Assembly: GCF_001261775.1 (NCBI RefSeq)
Contig: NZ_LN868537.1
Coordinates: 310,001-374,000 of the forward strand
Direction of reading: 5' to 3'
Origin: Anaeromassilibacillus senegalensis
Lineage (GTDB): Bacteria; Bacillota; Clostridia; Oscillospirales; Acutalibacteraceae
DNA: 64,000 bases
The translations under genes and the position numbers were made by a program. A model generated the notes under the pieces. It made no database searches. It worked only from the letters and a program-made list of their open reading frames with translations, and was not told the DNA's origin. Below are positions 1 to 7,884 of the stretch, piece by piece; the first letter of the stretch is position 1, and the number at the start of each line of letters is the position of its first letter.

Positions 1-243
1 GTGCTGTTCACCAGAATGGTTTCGGCGGGTTCTATCAGCGCGGGAATCGCATTTCCGATCAGTACGTTTCTGTTTAACTATTTGGTCGACTGTGTGTGGA
101 AGGGAAGCGTGTCTGTCACCTACTGCATGATCAGCGTCATCGCGGCGGCACTGCTGGGCGGCCTGCTGGTGTGGCAGCACCGCGGCAACATCGAACGCCT
201 CCGCAACGGTACAGAGAAGAAACTCAGCGTGAAAAAGCACTGA
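1..243 (+). CDS. plsY: Glycerol-3-phosphate acyltransferase PlsY, C-terminal part
   Basis: This is the last 80 codons of a gene whose start lies outside the window; the GTG at position 1 is only an in-frame codon. PlsY is a polytopic membrane enzyme that transfers an acyl group from acyl-phosphate to glycerol-3-phosphate, the first acylation in phospholipid synthesis. The fragment shows two hydrophobic stretches and ends in the family's typical basic tail, HRGNIERLRNGTEKKL. A strong hairpin follows. The assignment rests on this tail and hydrophobicity only, as the catalytic loops are outside the window. Confidence 0.85.
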   Translation: MLFTRMVSAGSISAGIAFPISTFLFNYLVDCVWKGSVSVTYCMISVIAAALLGGLLVWQHRGNIERLRNGTEKKLSVKKH

Positions 244-248
244 ATTAC

Positions 249-305
249 ATAGAAAAGCAGCCAGAAGACGGCGCAGTCCGCCGAATCCTCTGGCTGCTTT
301 TCTAT
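249..305. terminator. Intrinsic terminator after plsY, probably bidirectional
   Basis: A 17-bp perfect inverted repeat (249-265 with 289-305) sits six bases after the plsY stop. The arm ends in TTTTCTAT on the plus strand, and the other strand is similarly T-rich, so it can also stop minus-strand transcription. Confidence 0.8.
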
Positions 306-322
306 GTATAAAATCGGACAAG

Positions 323-348
323 CAAAAAGGAGCCTCAAAAGGCTCCTT
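323..348 (-). terminator. Intrinsic terminator of rpmB
   Basis: Read on the minus strand, the stem AAGGAGCC / GGCTCCTT (327-334 with 341-348, 6-nt loop) is followed by a TTT tract. It lies about 20 bases past the rpmB stop. Confidence 0.85.
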
Positions 349-369
349 CACACTTTATGGTTTTTTGCA

Positions 370-558
370 TTAGACGGCACGGGTAACCTTGCCGGAACGC
401 AAGCAACGGGTGCAGGCGTAAATACGCTTGGGACTGCCGTTTACAACCGCTTTGACGCGCCGGATGTTGGGCTTCCAGGTTCTGTTCGCACGTCTGTGAG
501 AGTGAGAAACCTTTATACCGAAAGCAATATCCTTGCCACAAACATCACATTTTGCCAT
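370..558 (-). CDS. rpmB: 50S ribosomal protein L28
   Basis: The 62-residue protein has the L28 length and sequence. It carries the CDVCGKD pair of cysteines at the N-terminus, the SHSHRRANRTWKPN core, and a second CTRC pair near the C-terminus, consistent with the zinc-binding form of L28. It is a structural protein of the large ribosomal subunit. The start ATG is preceded by AAAGGAGG at good spacing. It is a single-gene unit with its own promoter and terminator, transcribed away from the site-2 protease gene. Confidence 0.96.
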   Translation of the reverse strand: MAKCDVCGKDIAFGIKVSHSHRRANRTWKPNIRRVKAVVNGSPKRIYACTRCLRSGKVTRAV

Positions 559-605
559 GTGTCTGCACCTCCTTTAAAAGGGCTTAATCGTATTGCAACA
601 GTAGT

Positions 606-634
606 ATTCTATCAGATTCATTTTGCAATTGCAA
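606..634 (-). promoter_or_regulatory. Sigma-A promoter of rpmB
   Basis: On the minus strand TTGCAA (629-634) and TAGAAT (606-611) are separated by 17 bp and point at rpmB. Confidence 0.6.
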
Positions 635-705
635 GCTTTTTCGTAAGAATATTTGAGAAACCGGCAAACATTTCCACAATTGCCGAATGCTGTGGCGGGA
701 ATACC

Positions 706-734
706 TTGTTTTTTCCTGCCAAATCGATTATAAT
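706..734 (+). promoter_or_regulatory. Sigma-A promoter of the site-2 protease / scpAB gene run
   Basis: TTGTTT (706-711) and a perfect TATAAT (729-734) are separated by 17 bp, 27 bases before the start codon at 762. No other good promoter is visible until 6310, so it may drive much of the following run. Confidence 0.65.
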
Positions 735-761
735 GATACGATAAAAAAGGAGAGTGTTTTT

Positions 762-1454
762 ATGCTGTTTAGTGTCATCCGCTCGCTGTTCAGCGGCGGT
801 TCCGTTGACTTTATGAGCATTCTGATGCAGATTGCTGCGGTATTGTTCATCATCTTCTGTATCTTGCCTCTGCACGAGTTTGCCCATGGGTGGGTGGCTT
901 ATAAATTGGGGGACAGTACGGCCAAATACAGCGGAAGGCTGACGATGAATCCTCTGGCCAGTGTGGACCCAATGGGTTCCCTGTTTTTGCTGTTGTTCGG
1001 CTTTGGCTGGGCAAAGCCTGTGCCGGTCAATCCCAACAATTTTAAAAATCCGAAGCGAGGGATGGCGATCACTGCAATTGCAGGACCGGTTTCCAATCTG
1101 CTGGCCTCTCTGGTTGGCGCACTGCTTTATGTAGGGTTGATGATTGCGACAAATTTTTCCCTGCCGATGTTTTTGCTGGTGTTTTTCCAATATTATATCA
1201 TTATCAATGTGGGCTTGGCGGTATTTAACCTGATCCCCGTCCCGCCGCTCGACGGTTCCCGGATTGTCGGCGCGTTCCTGACCGACCGGGCGCTGGCGGC
1301 CTATTACCGTTATCAGAACATCATTGTCATGGTGATGTTTGTGGTGCTGTTCACCGGCATTCTGGATGCCCCGATCGGCTTTTTGCAAAACGCATGCTAT
1401 AACGGTGTGATGTGGCTGGCGCAGCTGCCGTTTCAGCTGTTTGGCCTGTTATAA
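762..1454 (+). CDS. Site-2 protease family membrane metalloprotease (M50, YwhC type)
   Basis: A polytopic zinc protease of 230 residues. Residues 38-42 are HEFAH, the HExxH zinc-binding helix, inside the first membrane segment. NPLASVDPMG follows at about 63-72, and NLIPVPPLDG at about 156-165 supplies the third zinc ligand (Asp164). This is the short M50 subclass without a PDZ domain, whose substrates are mostly unknown. I chose the ATG at 762 because it has AAAAGGAGAG at correct spacing; an in-frame ATG at 687 lies upstream of the promoter. It directly precedes scpA, a common Clostridia and Bacilli arrangement. Confidence 0.9.
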   Translation: MLFSVIRSLFSGGSVDFMSILMQIAAVLFIIFCILPLHEFAHGWVAYKLGDSTAKYSGRLTMNPLASVDPMGSLFLLLFGFGWAKPVPVNPNNFKNPKRGMAITAIAGPVSNLLASLVGALLYVGLMIATNFSLPMFLLVFFQYYIIINVGLAVFNLIPVPPLDGSRIVGAFLTDRALAAYYRYQNIIVMVMFVVLFTGILDAPIGFLQNACYNGVMWLAQLPFQLFGLL

Positions 1455-1465
1455 GTTGCGAAACA

Positions 1466-2206
1466 ATGGAAAAGCTATCCTATAAGCTGGAAACCTTTGA
1501 GGGACCGCTCGACCTGCTGCTGCACCTGATTACCAAGAACAAGCTGGATATCTGTGAAATTCAGATCGCGGATCTTCTGGACCAGTATATGGCGCAGATC
1601 AATGCGATGCAGGAGGCCGACATGGACATCGCCAGTGAATTTTTGGAGATGGCGGCGCGTCTGGTCTATATGAAATCGGTCTCCCTGCTGCCGAAGCATG
1701 AGGAAATCGAAGCACTCAAACGCGAGTTGACCGGGCAGCTGCTGGAATACCAGGAATGCAAGCAGGTTGCCGCGCTGCTTGCGGAGCGCTTCAGCTTCAA
1801 TATCATTGTCCGCAAGCCCATGGAGATCGAACCGGACAAGAGTTATAAGCGGCATCATAAGCCGAAGGAGATTCTTGAGGCGTATCTGGCCGCGGCGGGC
1901 AGAGGCAAACGCTTTGTTCCGCCGTCTCCGCAGGTGTTTTCCGGCATTGTCACGCACAGAATCGTTTCCGTGACGTCACAGATCGTCTATGTGCTGCGGC
2001 GGCTGTGGAAAACGCATTCGCTGGAATACAGCAGCCTGTTTGCGGAAAAGACGGACAAGTCTGACCGCGTCGCGACGTTTTTGGCGGTTCTGGAGCTGGT
2101 CAAGGGAAAACGGATCCGCGTAGAGGGCGAAGGCGACACGGCAATGGTAAATTTGTTGGACGGCGGTGAAAGACATTGGAAATCAAAAAGATCCGAGGAG
2201 CCATAG
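1466..2206 (+). CDS. scpA: Segregation and condensation protein A (kleisin)
   Basis: ScpA is the kleisin that bridges the heads of the SMC dimer and binds ScpB, compacting and segregating the origin region. The 246-residue product begins with the family hallmark KLETFEGPLDLLLHLI. It continues with a long helical middle and a C-terminal winged helix ending in MVNLLDGG. The ATG at 1466 fits family N-termini. It has no clear ribosome binding site but lies 11 bases after the previous stop, so translation may be coupled. The end overlaps scpB by 31 bases, which also suggests coupling. Confidence 0.93.
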   Translation: MEKLSYKLETFEGPLDLLLHLITKNKLDICEIQIADLLDQYMAQINAMQEADMDIASEFLEMAARLVYMKSVSLLPKHEEIEALKRELTGQLLEYQECKQVAALLAERFSFNIIVRKPMEIEPDKSYKRHHKPKEILEAYLAAAGRGKRFVPPSPQVFSGIVTHRIVSVTSQIVYVLRRLWKTHSLEYSSLFAEKTDKSDRVATFLAVLELVKGKRIRVEGEGDTAMVNLLDGGERHWKSKRSEEP

Positions 2207-2721
2207 AAGCGATCCTGTTTGCCAGCGGCGATCCCGTTTCGGAAGATCGTGTGGCGCAGGTGCTCTCTCTGGATAAGGCGACCGCCGCCAAGCTGATGCA
2301 GAACGTCATGGACGACTTTAACAAAGAGGACGGCGGCGTGCGGATTGTCAAACTGGACGACGCCTATCAGATGTGCAGCAACCCTGTCTATGCGGACGAG
2401 GTGCGGCAGGCGCTGGACCTGCGGCGGAATACGCCGTTGTCGCAGGCTGGCATGGAGGTGCTTGCAATTGTTGCCTATAACCAGCCGGTGACCAAGGCGT
2501 TTATCGAGCAAATCCGCGGCGTGGACTGCTCCGGCGTATTGGGAAGCCTGATGTCCAAGGGATTGGTAGAAGAGCGCGGGCGGCTGGAGCTTCCCGGCCG
2601 GCCGCTGTTGTACGGGACGACGTCCGATTTTTTGCGCTGCCTGGATATTTCATCCTTGGGCGAGCTGCCGCCCTTGCCGCATAAACAGCGGGAAGAGGCG
2701 GAGCAGGAGGAGGCAAAATGA
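2176..2721 (+). CDS. scpB: Segregation and condensation protein B
   Basis: ScpB is a dimeric tandem winged-helix protein that binds the ScpA linker in the SMC condensin. The product has 181 residues with EAILFASGDP at the N-terminus and AIVAYNQPVTKAFIEQIRGV in the second winged helix. The start is a TTG at 2176 inside the end of scpA, preceded by GGCGGTGAAAG. The stop overlaps the next ATG (ATGA at 2718-2721), so scpA, scpB and the next gene are translationally coupled. Confidence 0.94.
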   Translation: MEIKKIRGAIEAILFASGDPVSEDRVAQVLSLDKATAAKLMQNVMDDFNKEDGGVRIVKLDDAYQMCSNPVYADEVRQALDLRRNTPLSQAGMEVLAIVAYNQPVTKAFIEQIRGVDCSGVLGSLMSKGLVEERGRLELPGRPLLYGTTSDFLRCLDISSLGELPPLPHKQREEAEQEEAK

Positions 2722-3356
2722 CCGCTTTATGGATCGTCCTGGGCATTTTTGGCGTCCTTCTGCTGTTGCTGCTCTGGCCGATTTCGGTCACAGCGGAGTA
2801 TCAAAACGAGCTGTCTCTGAAAATTCGCTATCTGTTTTTTACCTACCGCGCGCCGTCTTCCAAGCCGGAAAAGGAAAAGCAGGCGGCGCCAAAGGAAGAA
2901 AAACAGCCTGCAGAGCATAAAAAGACGAAGCTTCAGGAGATACTAGAGCAGAAGGGCCTTTCCGGCTTTCTGCATATGCTGAAGGAAATGGCGGGCATCG
3001 CCGCAAGCACGGCGAAAAAGGTTGCGTCCCACCTGGTATTTACCCGATTTCGTCTGGAAATTGTAGTGGCGGATGAAGATGCGGCACAGGCTGCCGTGCA
3101 ATATGGCTATGTCTGTGGCGGTGTGTCCGCCGCTATGAGTGTGTTTTTGCACAACTGCAAATGCAAACGGTATCACGTCCATATCATCCCGGACTTTGAT
3201 CAAAAGGAGAGCAGCGTGGTTTTTTCCTGCAAGGTAAAGATCAAGCCACTGTTCCTCGGAATATCCGGGCTGCATGCGCTGGTACGCTTGGTTCGCATAC
3301 GGATGCAGAATGCAAAGGAGAAAACGGCGGTTAAACAGAATGTCCCGGCAAAATAA
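2718..3356 (+). CDS. DUF2953 domain protein (YtfI-like)
   Basis: A 212-residue protein with one N-terminal membrane helix (about residues 4-22), a charged Lys/Glu-rich linker, and a C-terminal region resembling DUF2953. The family is best known as the gene next to ytfJ in spore formers, and that is also its neighbour here. A sporulation role is inferred only from this position. It overlaps scpB by four bases. No catalytic motif is visible. Confidence 0.75.
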   Translation: MTALWIVLGIFGVLLLLLLWPISVTAEYQNELSLKIRYLFFTYRAPSSKPEKEKQAAPKEEKQPAEHKKTKLQEILEQKGLSGFLHMLKEMAGIAASTAKKVASHLVFTRFRLEIVVADEDAAQAAVQYGYVCGGVSAAMSVFLHNCKCKRYHVHIIPDFDQKESSVVFSCKVKIKPLFLGISGLHALVRLVRIRMQNAKEKTAVKQNVPAK

Positions 3357-3396
3357 GGCTGATAGAATATCAATATTGTAAAAGGCGGTGCTGACT

Positions 3397-3837
3397 ATGA
3401 GCAACCATCCCATTGAAGGCATGATGAATACCACCCTGGAAAAAATCAAACAGATGGTGGACGTCAATTCGATTGTTGGAGACCCGATCACCTCCCCCGA
3501 TGGAACCGTGATCATCCCGATTTCCAAGATTTCCTACGGCTTTGCGTCCGGCGGATCGGACTTTCCCTCCAAGGTCCAGAGCGATAAGGAGTTTTTCGGC
3601 GGCGGTACCGGCGCCGGGATCACCATCAATCCCATCGCGTTCCTGACCATTTCCAACGGCAACGTACGTCTGCTGCAGATTGACCCATACAACAGCTCCG
3701 CAGACAGGATCATCGGTATGGTGCCGGAGGTTGTGGACAAGATCAATGGATTTGTCAGCAAAAAGAGCGAGGATAAAAAGGCTAAAAAGGAAGCGGCTGA
3801 AAAAATTGCCGTGGATGAGAAAAAGGAAGAACCGTAA
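3397..3837 (+). CDS. ytfJ: GerW family sporulation protein (YtfJ)
   Basis: The 146-residue product begins MSNHPIEGMMNTTLEKIKQM and contains the glycine-rich block YGFASGGSDF followed by FGGGTGAGI, both typical of GerW/YtfJ. In Bacillus this is a forespore protein needed for full germination. Its presence supports a spore-forming host. The ATG at 3397 is preceded by AGGCGGTG; an in-frame GTG nine bases upstream lies within that ribosome binding site. The Lys/Glu-rich tail is probably disordered. Confidence 0.9.
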   Translation: MSNHPIEGMMNTTLEKIKQMVDVNSIVGDPITSPDGTVIIPISKISYGFASGGSDFPSKVQSDKEFFGGGTGAGITINPIAFLTISNGNVRLLQIDPYNSSADRIIGMVPEVVDKINGFVSKKSEDKKAKKEAAEKIAVDEKKEEP

Positions 3838-3852
3838 ATTTGATGACTAAAT

Positions 3853-3896
3853 AAAGCAGCCGCCTGCATATACCTTTATGGGCAGGTGGTTGCTTT
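3853..3896 (+). promoter_or_regulatory. Hairpin covering the dacF ribosome binding site and start
   Basis: A 15-bp stem (3853-3867 with 3882-3896, two G-T pairs) ends inside the start region of dacF and includes its AGGTGG Shine-Dalgarno-like sequence (3885-3889 region). There is no T-tract after it on either strand, so it is a poor intrinsic terminator. It may hide the dacF start in the mRNA. Confidence 0.5.
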
Positions 3897-5061
3897 GTGT
3901 AAAAAAACAATTTCTTTGTTACTGGCGGGCGTTACATGTTTCTGGATGCTCGCGTTTCCCGGCTTTATCCAGGCAGATGCCGAAGGGGAGGCTGCCGCGG
4001 GAGAACCGCAGGTTTCCGCGCGCGCGGCGGTGCTGATCAACGCGGACAACGGCCAGGTTCTCTTTGGCAAAAACGAGGAAGAACAGCATTCCATGGCCAG
4101 CACAACCAAGATTATGACGGCCCTGATCGCATTGGAAAAAGCTTCTACCGATGACAAGGTCGTTACGATTACCGACCAAATGGTGCGCGTGGAGGGTTCC
4201 TCCATGGGGCTGATGCCCGGCGATAAACTGACGCTGAAAAGCCTGGCGGCGGGCATGCTGATTGTCTCTGGAAACGATGCGGCCAATTCGGCGGCGATCG
4301 CAGTGGCCGGTTCCGCGGAGGATTTCGCTGTGCTGATGAATCAGCGTGCGCAGGAACTGGGAATGGAACATACCCATTTTGTCACGCCATCCGGATTGGA
4401 CGACGAACAGCATTATTCCACGGCGCATGATATGGCGAAGCTCGCCATGGCGGCGATGAAAAACCCGGATTTTGCCAATATCGTAGGGCAAAAAGCGATG
4501 AATATCGATTACATACACCCCGACCAGACCCGGCGGTATACCAACCACAACAAATTGCTGAGCATGTACGAGGACTGCACCGGGGTTAAAACGGGGTTTA
4601 CAAAAAAATCCGGGCGCTGTCTGGTTTCTGCGGCGGAGCGGGACGGCGTGCGGCTGATCGCCGTGACGCTCAATGCGCCGGATGACTGGAACGATCATCA
4701 GGCGATGTTGAATTACGGATTCTTGCAGTTGGAGCCGATGGCGGTGGACGACAGCGCATACCGTGTATCCGTGCCGGTCGTGGGTGGAACGGCTTCCACG
4801 CTCTCTGTTATGGGAGAAGCGGGGGAACCCGTCGTGGTGCCGCGCGGAAAAGCGGCGCAGGTAGAGCGTGTTGTGGAGCTGCCGCGCTTTCTCTATGCAC
4901 CCGTGACGGCGGGCCAGATTGTGGGGCGCGTTACCTACCGGCTGGATGGAACGACGCTCGCACAGACGGATTTGGTCGCCGGAGAAGGCGTCGATTGCCC
5001 GGTGGTGGAAAAGACCCTGTTTCAAAAGATTGCGGATGTGATCAAGCATCTGTTCTTATAG
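3886..5061 (+). CDS. dacF: D-alanyl-D-alanine carboxypeptidase, DacF type (class A PBP, S11)
   Basis: A serine DD-carboxypeptidase that trims the terminal D-Ala of peptidoglycan stem peptides outside the cell. Numbered from the GTG start, the three S11 motifs are present: STTK at 72-75, SGN at 128-130 and KTG at 235-237. An N-terminal signal or anchor segment (about 8-28) and a C-terminal PBP5-like beta domain with an amphipathic tail are visible. Start choice is uncertain: GTG at 3886 or TTG at 3895, the latter having AGGTGG five bases upstream. Its place after ytfJ suggests a sporulation-related paralogue, which is inference. Confidence 0.93.
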   Translation: MVALCKKTISLLLAGVTCFWMLAFPGFIQADAEGEAAAGEPQVSARAAVLINADNGQVLFGKNEEEQHSMASTTKIMTALIALEKASTDDKVVTITDQMVRVEGSSMGLMPGDKLTLKSLAAGMLIVSGNDAANSAAIAVAGSAEDFAVLMNQRAQELGMEHTHFVTPSGLDDEQHYSTAHDMAKLAMAAMKNPDFANIVGQKAMNIDYIHPDQTRRYTNHNKLLSMYEDCTGVKTGFTKKSGRCLVSAAERDGVRLIAVTLNAPDDWNDHQAMLNYGFLQLEPMAVDDSAYRVSVPVVGGTASTLSVMGEAGEPVVVPRGKAAQVERVVELPRFLYAPVTAGQIVGRVTYRLDGTTLAQTDLVAGEGVDCPVVEKTLFQKIADVIKHLFL

Positions 5062-5080
5062 AAAATAGAAAACGAAAAGC

Positions 5081-5105
5081 GGGCCATGCTGTTCCGGCAT
5101 GGCCC
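5081..5105 (+). terminator. Hairpin after dacF, weak terminator candidate
   Basis: GGGCCATGC (5081-5089) pairs with GCATGGCCC (5097-5105). It is followed by TGTAAAATG rather than a T-tract, so termination is doubtful and it may be an mRNA processing or stability element between dacF and rluB. Confidence 0.4.
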
Positions 5106-5131
5106 TGTAAAATGTAAAGGATGTTGAACGT

Positions 5132-5974
5132 ATGGCGAAAGATCTCAGATTGCAAAAGGTATTGGCGGACAGCGGGATTGCTTCCCGGCGTAAGGCGGAG
5201 GAGCTGATTGCAGCGGGCGCGGTCAAGGTAAACGGCGTGACGGCAAAGATCGGCGATAAGGTGGACCCGAAAACGGACAAGATCATTGTGAAGGGAAAGC
5301 CTGTGGAGACGCACGCACAGAACAACGTGTATATTATGCTGCACAAGCCGCGCGGCTTTATCACCACGATGAGTGATGAGATGGACCGCCGGTGCGTGGC
5401 GGAGCTGGTCAAGGAAATCCCGGAGCGCATTTATCCTGTGGGGCGGCTGGACCGCGATTCGGAGGGGCTTTTGCTGATGACGAATGACGGCGCGTTTGCC
5501 AACGCCATGACGCATCCCTCCAAGCACGTTCCAAAGACGTACCGTGTCACAGTGCGCCCGTCCGTTACGGAGGACCAGCTGACACAGATTGCGGTCGGCA
5601 TTGAGATCGACGGCAGGAAAACGGCTCCCGCCGACGTGCGCGTGATTTCGCAGGAGTCGGGACGTGTGGTGCTGGAGATCGTCCTTTACGAGGGCCGCAA
5701 TCGGGAGATCCGCAAAATGTGCGAATCGCTTGGCCTGGAGGTGGCGCGCCTGAAGCGAACGGCAGTCGGGCCGGTGCGGCTCGGCATGCTGCAGCAGGGA
5801 AAATGGCGTGAGCTGACAGCGGATGAAATAAAGCGCCTGAAGACCGCGGCAAAAGCGGACAAGCGTGCCAGTGAAAATCAGAAAGGGGATAAGGAAAATG
5901 ATCACCATCCTGCCAATGGAAGACAGAGAAAGAGTGGAAGCCATCCTGGCGGACGTTCCGGACAGAGGAGATAA
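5132..5974 (+). CDS. rluB: Ribosomal large subunit pseudouridine synthase, RluB/RsuA family
   Basis: This family converts specific uridines of rRNA to pseudouridine. Residues 1-60 form an S4 RNA-binding domain (RLQKVLADSGIASRRKAEEL). The catalytic motif GRLDRDSEG lies at 104-112, with Asp107 the expected nucleophile. The core ends near residue 245, and a further 30-odd polar residues run on into the next gene, overlapping it by 77 bases. In other Clostridia rluB commonly lies near dacF, as here. The exact target uridine cannot be told from sequence. Confidence 0.92.
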   Translation: MAKDLRLQKVLADSGIASRRKAEELIAAGAVKVNGVTAKIGDKVDPKTDKIIVKGKPVETHAQNNVYIMLHKPRGFITTMSDEMDRRCVAELVKEIPERIYPVGRLDRDSEGLLLMTNDGAFANAMTHPSKHVPKTYRVTVRPSVTEDQLTQIAVGIEIDGRKTAPADVRVISQESGRVVLEIVLYEGRNREIRKMCESLGLEVARLKRTAVGPVRLGMLQQGKWRELTADEIKRLKTAAKADKRASENQKGDKENDHHPANGRQRKSGSHPGGRSGQRR

Positions 5975-6287
5975 CGCGGCAGTGCTGCTGATGGGAGACG
6001 CCAGCGAGGAGCTCGGCTACGTAGTGGTGGATGTAAAGGATTCCGTCCTGCGGATGCGCAAAATGGAAATCAGGGGTTCCCAATTGGAGCAGCCGGATTT
6101 AAACGCGCGGATCTGCTCGGACAGCCTGATGCGCGCGGCGGCCTCTTATGGCGCGAACAAAGGCGCTTACCGCATTGCAACGGATGTGGCGGGTTTGGGA
6201 AAGCTGCTTGCTCCCGTCGGGTTTGTAGAAGAAGAAAATTCATTTGTCTGCGAATTGTCAAAGATTGTGAAAATATGTAAAGAATGA
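5898..6287 (+). CDS. Conserved hypothetical protein of 129 residues
   Basis: I do not recognise a named family with certainty. The fold pattern (short strands, KDSVLRMRKMEIRG, then a helix and GKLLAPVGFVEEENSF near the end) is compatible with a small GNAT-like alpha/beta protein, but no acetyl-CoA loop is clear. I set the start at ATG 5898 because it has GGGGATAAGGA upstream; this puts 77 bases inside the end of rluB in another frame. Its position suggests cotranscription with rluB. Confidence 0.65.
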   Translation: MITILPMEDRERVEAILADVPDRGDNAAVLLMGDASEELGYVVVDVKDSVLRMRKMEIRGSQLEQPDLNARICSDSLMRAAASYGANKGAYRIATDVAGLGKLLAPVGFVEEENSFVCELSKIVKICKE

Positions 6288-6309
6288 GATCGAATTGCTT
6301 AATTAACTC

Positions 6310-6338
6310 TTGTCAAGCCTTTTGGAATATATTATAAT
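6310..6338 (+). promoter_or_regulatory. Sigma-A promoter of the carboxyltransferase module
   Basis: TTGTCA (6310-6315), a 17-bp spacer and a perfect TATAAT (6333-6338) lie in an AT-rich stretch about 130 bases before the first gene. Confidence 0.8.
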
Positions 6339-6345
6339 TAAAACA

Positions 6346-6372
6346 ATTGTGATAATCTATTTATTGCGATAA
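6346..6372 (+). repeat. Direct repeat at the transcription start of the carboxyltransferase module
   Basis: ATTGTGATAA (6346-6355) recurs as ATTGCGATAA (6363-6372), 17 bp apart, beginning about where transcription from the promoter at 6310 should start. Spacing and position suit an operator, but I do not recognise the regulator. Confidence 0.4.
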
Positions 6373-6467
6373 CGTTTCATTATATGTTTTCACCGCCCGG
6401 AAAAACGGCCTGCCGAACCCCCGGACGGAATGGAGCACCTAACCGATAGAATGGAGGAATTATCATC

Positions 6468-7823
6468 ATGAGCACAGGAAACAGTGCGGAATTGCTGCAG
6501 ACTTCCCGTGAAGCCGCGGCAAAGACAAAAGGATTTCAGCGCATCACCGCTTTGTTTGACGAAGGCACCTTCAACGAGGTCGACAGCTTCGCAAAATCCG
6601 GCGACGGTTCCGCAGAGGTGGTAGCGGGCTACGGCGAGATCAATGGCAGCCCGGTGTACGCCTTTGTACAGAACAGTGATGTGGACGGCGGCGCAATGTC
6701 CAGAGCGCAGGCCGCAAAGATTAAAAAGATCTATGACCTGGCAGTCAAGACCGGTTCCCCGGTGGTGGGAATTTATGATTCCATCGGAGGCCGCTTGAAT
6801 CAGGGCGCGGACATGCTTGCCGCATACGGCGAAATTCTTTTGGGAAACAACAATCTTTCCGGTGTTGTACCGCAGATTTCCCTTGTGCTCGGCCCGTGCA
6901 TCGGTACTTCCGCGATGATTGCCGCAAGTGCGGATTTTGTAGTCATGGCGGAAAAGGCGGAACTTACGATTGAGACCAGCGGCAAAGATGGCGCGGCGGA
7001 GAATGCTGCGAAAATGGGCGTTTGTTCCATCCTCGCAAAGGACGACAAGGCGGCCATGGAGCAGGTCCGCAAACTGATCGCGGTGCTTCCCTCCAACAAC
7101 CTTTCCGGTGCTCCCGTGTTTGAGGACGCGGGCAATGCAAGTGCTGCGATTCCGAACGGTGCTGACGCTAAGAAAGTGATCGCCGCGATTTCTGATACAG
7201 ACAGCTTTGTGGAGCTGAACGGTCAGTTTGGCACCGCCGCAGTGGCCGGTCTTTCCCTGATCGGTGGCGCAACGGTCGGCGTTGTTGCATACAACGGTGT
7301 GCTGGACGCGGATGCCTGCTCCAAAGCGGCCCGCTTTGTGCGCTTCTGCGACGCATTTTCCATTCCGGTCGTAACGCTGGTGGATGCAAAAGAATTTTCC
7401 TCCGTGCGCGAGGCTGCAAAGCTTAGCAATTCTTATTCCGAGGCGACGACGGCGAAGATCACCGTGATCACGGGCGAAGCGTATGGACCGGTTTATGTGG
7501 CCGTCGCAGGCCGCGGCGCAAACGCGGATTATACCATGGCATGGGCCAACGCGGTTGTTTGCCCGCTGGCGCCGCAGACTGCCGCTATGTTCCTGTGGAG
7601 CGACCGCCTGAAGAAGAGCGGAAACACCAAGGATGCCCGCAATAAGCTCATCGAAGAGTACAAAGCCACGGAGGCAACCCCGTTCGCGGCGGCTGCCGAG
7701 GGCTATATTGAAGATATTATCCGTCCGGAAGAGACGCGTGCAAGATTGATTGCCAATCTGGAGATGCTGGACGGCAAACGCGTTTCCCGCCTGCCCAAGA
7801 AGCATTCCAACATCCAGATCTAA
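6468..7823 (+). CDS. Carboxyltransferase subunit, MmdA / transcarboxylase 12S-like, divergent
   Basis: A 451-residue protein with the two crotonase-like halves of acyl-CoA carboxyltransferases. Family blocks include SGVVPQISLVLGPCIGTSA in the first half, and SKAARFVRFCDAFSIPVVTLVD with a terminal PKKHSNIQI in the second. In Na+-pumping decarboxylases or Propionibacterium transcarboxylase this subunit moves CO2 between a CoA thioester and biotin. It is shorter than the usual 510-525 residues because two loops are missing: the first-half segment around ITGP-VV, and the second-half PGF-PG-QE loop, which here reads DAKEFSSVREAAKL. The CoA substrate may therefore differ. ATG 6468 has ATGGAGGAA upstream. 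It heads the module with the biotin carrier and 5S-like genes. Confidence 0.8.
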   Translation: MSTGNSAELLQTSREAAAKTKGFQRITALFDEGTFNEVDSFAKSGDGSAEVVAGYGEINGSPVYAFVQNSDVDGGAMSRAQAAKIKKIYDLAVKTGSPVVGIYDSIGGRLNQGADMLAAYGEILLGNNNLSGVVPQISLVLGPCIGTSAMIAASADFVVMAEKAELTIETSGKDGAAENAAKMGVCSILAKDDKAAMEQVRKLIAVLPSNNLSGAPVFEDAGNASAAIPNGADAKKVIAAISDTDSFVELNGQFGTAAVAGLSLIGGATVGVVAYNGVLDADACSKAARFVRFCDAFSIPVVTLVDAKEFSSVREAAKLSNSYSEATTAKITVITGEAYGPVYVAVAGRGANADYTMAWANAVVCPLAPQTAAMFLWSDRLKKSGNTKDARNKLIEEYKATEATPFAAAAEGYIEDIIRPEETRARLIANLEMLDGKRVSRLPKKHSNIQI

Positions 7824-7884
7824 GCTGGACGGTATTTTGGATCATTTGTTTTAAATTTGTCAATATTGTCAGGAGGATAACATA

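Noticed and set aside
304..744. 146-codon plus-strand frame
   Set aside because: It is antisense to rpmB and its terminator, with no homology-like pattern.
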